Assembly: GCA_024278715.1 (NCBI GenBank)
Contig: JAJRSN010000355.1
Coordinates: 1-6,397 of the forward strand
Direction: 5' to 3'
DNA: 6,397 nucleotides
Source of the DNA: Calditrichota bacterium
GTDB taxonomy: Bacteria > Calditrichota > Calditrichia > Calditrichales > Calditrichaceae
Positions 5,724 through 6,397 of the stretch are shown in pieces. Numbering within the stretch: the stretch's first letter is position 1; every line of letters begins with the position of its first letter. Under the pieces are notes generated by a model. It ran no database searches. It was not told where the DNA came from and worked only from the letters and a program-made list of their open reading frames with translations. Position numbers and translations under genes: made by a program.

Positions 5724-6397
5724 TATTCTTTTCCATAAAGTTGTTTAAAATCCCTTTTATTGATTCCCTGTCGGGGAGTCCTTTTCTGCTCCCGATAACG
5801 GCAGCCACAAGATTTGCTTTGCGCGCCGCCCTGCGAATATCGTTCGTTTTAAAATATTCCAGAACAAAGCCCGCCGAAAAAGCATCTCCGCATCCTGTGG
5901 GATCAACTACCTTAATCCTGGCAGGCGGTTTTTCATGAATTTTTAGAACCCGATTACCCGCTCTGTAAACCGTTAAACTACCACGGGCTCCCAGAGTTAA
6001 ATTAATAATTTTATTTTCATCAAAACAATATTCTTTATAAAAATCTTCTGCTTCTCCCGAATACAACTGACCGAACTCTCTTTCATTGCACTGAACAATA
6101 TTCAAGCCGGAAAGCCATTCGTCCAAATTCTCCACTTTGCGAAACACCCTTAGCCCGTCCTCTTTTCGGTCTAAAGTCAAACTATGAATATCCGCCGCCA
6201 AGAGTCCCTTAAAATTCCGGCTGACCTTTTTTAAATCATCCAAGCCGATATCCCAGCCGGAAATAAAATTAACGATCAAAATATCGACATCTAAAAACGG
6301 CTGCACTTTTTGATAATCGAGCGGCGGCATGGGAAACAGAGAATATTCGACCCGCTCATATTTACTTTTGTAGTACAACTCAACTCTGTTGTTAGGA
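5716..6397 (-). CDS. PfkB-family sugar kinase (N-terminus outside window)
   Basis: The frame is open from the right edge (first full codon at 6396-6394) to TAA at 5718-5716, so 226 C-terminal residues are visible and roughly 80-100 N-terminal ones are probably missing. The PfkB signature 2 is clear: VVDPTGCGDAFSAGF, in which the GCGD aspartate (codon 5886-5884) is the catalytic base and the glycines form the anion hole. Upstream are the NERE motif (NxxE, Mg-binding) in IVQCNEREFGQL and the strand-loop LTLGARGSLTVY, in the order expected for ribokinase-fold kinases. The substrate-recognition N-terminal half and lid are absent, so ribose, adenosine, fructose or heptose cannot be told apart; the signature differs from that of the RfaE/HldE heptose kinases. 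A TTG within the fragment (6378) is not needed as a start because the frame continues upstream. It is probably the first visible gene of the operon. Confidence 0.9.
   Translation of the reverse strand, partial: PNNRVELYYKSKYERVEYSLFPMPPLDYQKVQPFLDVDILIVNFISGWDIGLDDLKKVSRNFKGLLAADIHSLTLDRKEDGLRVFRKVENLDEWLSGLNIVQCNEREFGQLYSGEAEDFYKEYCFDENKIINLTLGARGSLTVYRAGNRVLKIHEKPPARIKVVDPTGCGDAFSAGFVLEYFKTNDIRRAARKANLVAAVIGSRKGLPDRESIKGILNNFMEKNNA

Noticed and set aside
6376..6378. TTG at 6378 as the start codon of the PfkB kinase
   Set aside because: The frame continues without a stop to the window edge, and the product from TTG would lack the N-terminal substrate-binding part that PfkB kinases need, so the gene is simply cut by the window.

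Overview
The window reads as a chromosomal piece from a Gram-negative bacterium with an outer membrane, most likely in the Fibrobacterota-Chlorobiota-Bacteroidota (FCB) superphylum or a close neighbour such as Calditrichota. The grounds are a PorV-type outer-membrane protein (type IX secretion family), an M6-metalloprotease-like exported protein beside it, moderate-to-low GC with AT-rich gaps, and clear Shine-Dalgarno sites. The phylum is inferred from family content only. Every gene I can support lies on the minus strand, so transcription runs from high to low coordinates.

Right part (6397 down to 2526): a tightly packed run of six genes. In transcription order these are a PfkB-type sugar kinase (5' end outside the window), an RmlD-type NAD(P)-dependent sugar reductase, a family 2 glycosyltransferase of the dolichyl/polyprenyl-phosphate mannosyltransferase type, accA (acetyl-CoA carboxylase carboxyltransferase alpha), a YbgC/FadM-type hotdog thioesterase, and a 54-residue Trm112/YcaR-family zinc-ribbon protein. 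The first two junctions overlap by 8 bp, the glycosyltransferase-accA gap is 11 bp, accA and the thioesterase overlap by 4 bp (ATGA), and the last gap is 43 bp. This looks like one operon for envelope-sugar and lipid housekeeping.

Middle (2525 to 2277): a 249-bp gap with a near-consensus sigma-70 promoter (TTGACA, 17 bp, TATATT) and then a leader of about 195 nt for the porV-like gene. The leader holds a long inverted repeat (22-nt arms, 20 matches) and a second, terminator-like hairpin ending in six U, which stops just before the strong GGAGGTG ribosome binding site. No riboswitch class I know fits it, and it is the most interesting non-coding structure here.

Left part (2276 to 1): the porV-like gene, an intrinsic terminator directly after it, a short gap with a 7-bp inverted repeat, and an exported M6-peptidase-like protein that runs off the left edge. 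Its sequence keeps the flanks of the M6 active-site region, but the zinc-binding HExxH is replaced by SNIGS, so it is probably a non-catalytic pseudoprotease. No RNA genes, CRISPR arrays, insertion sequences or defence genes were seen.
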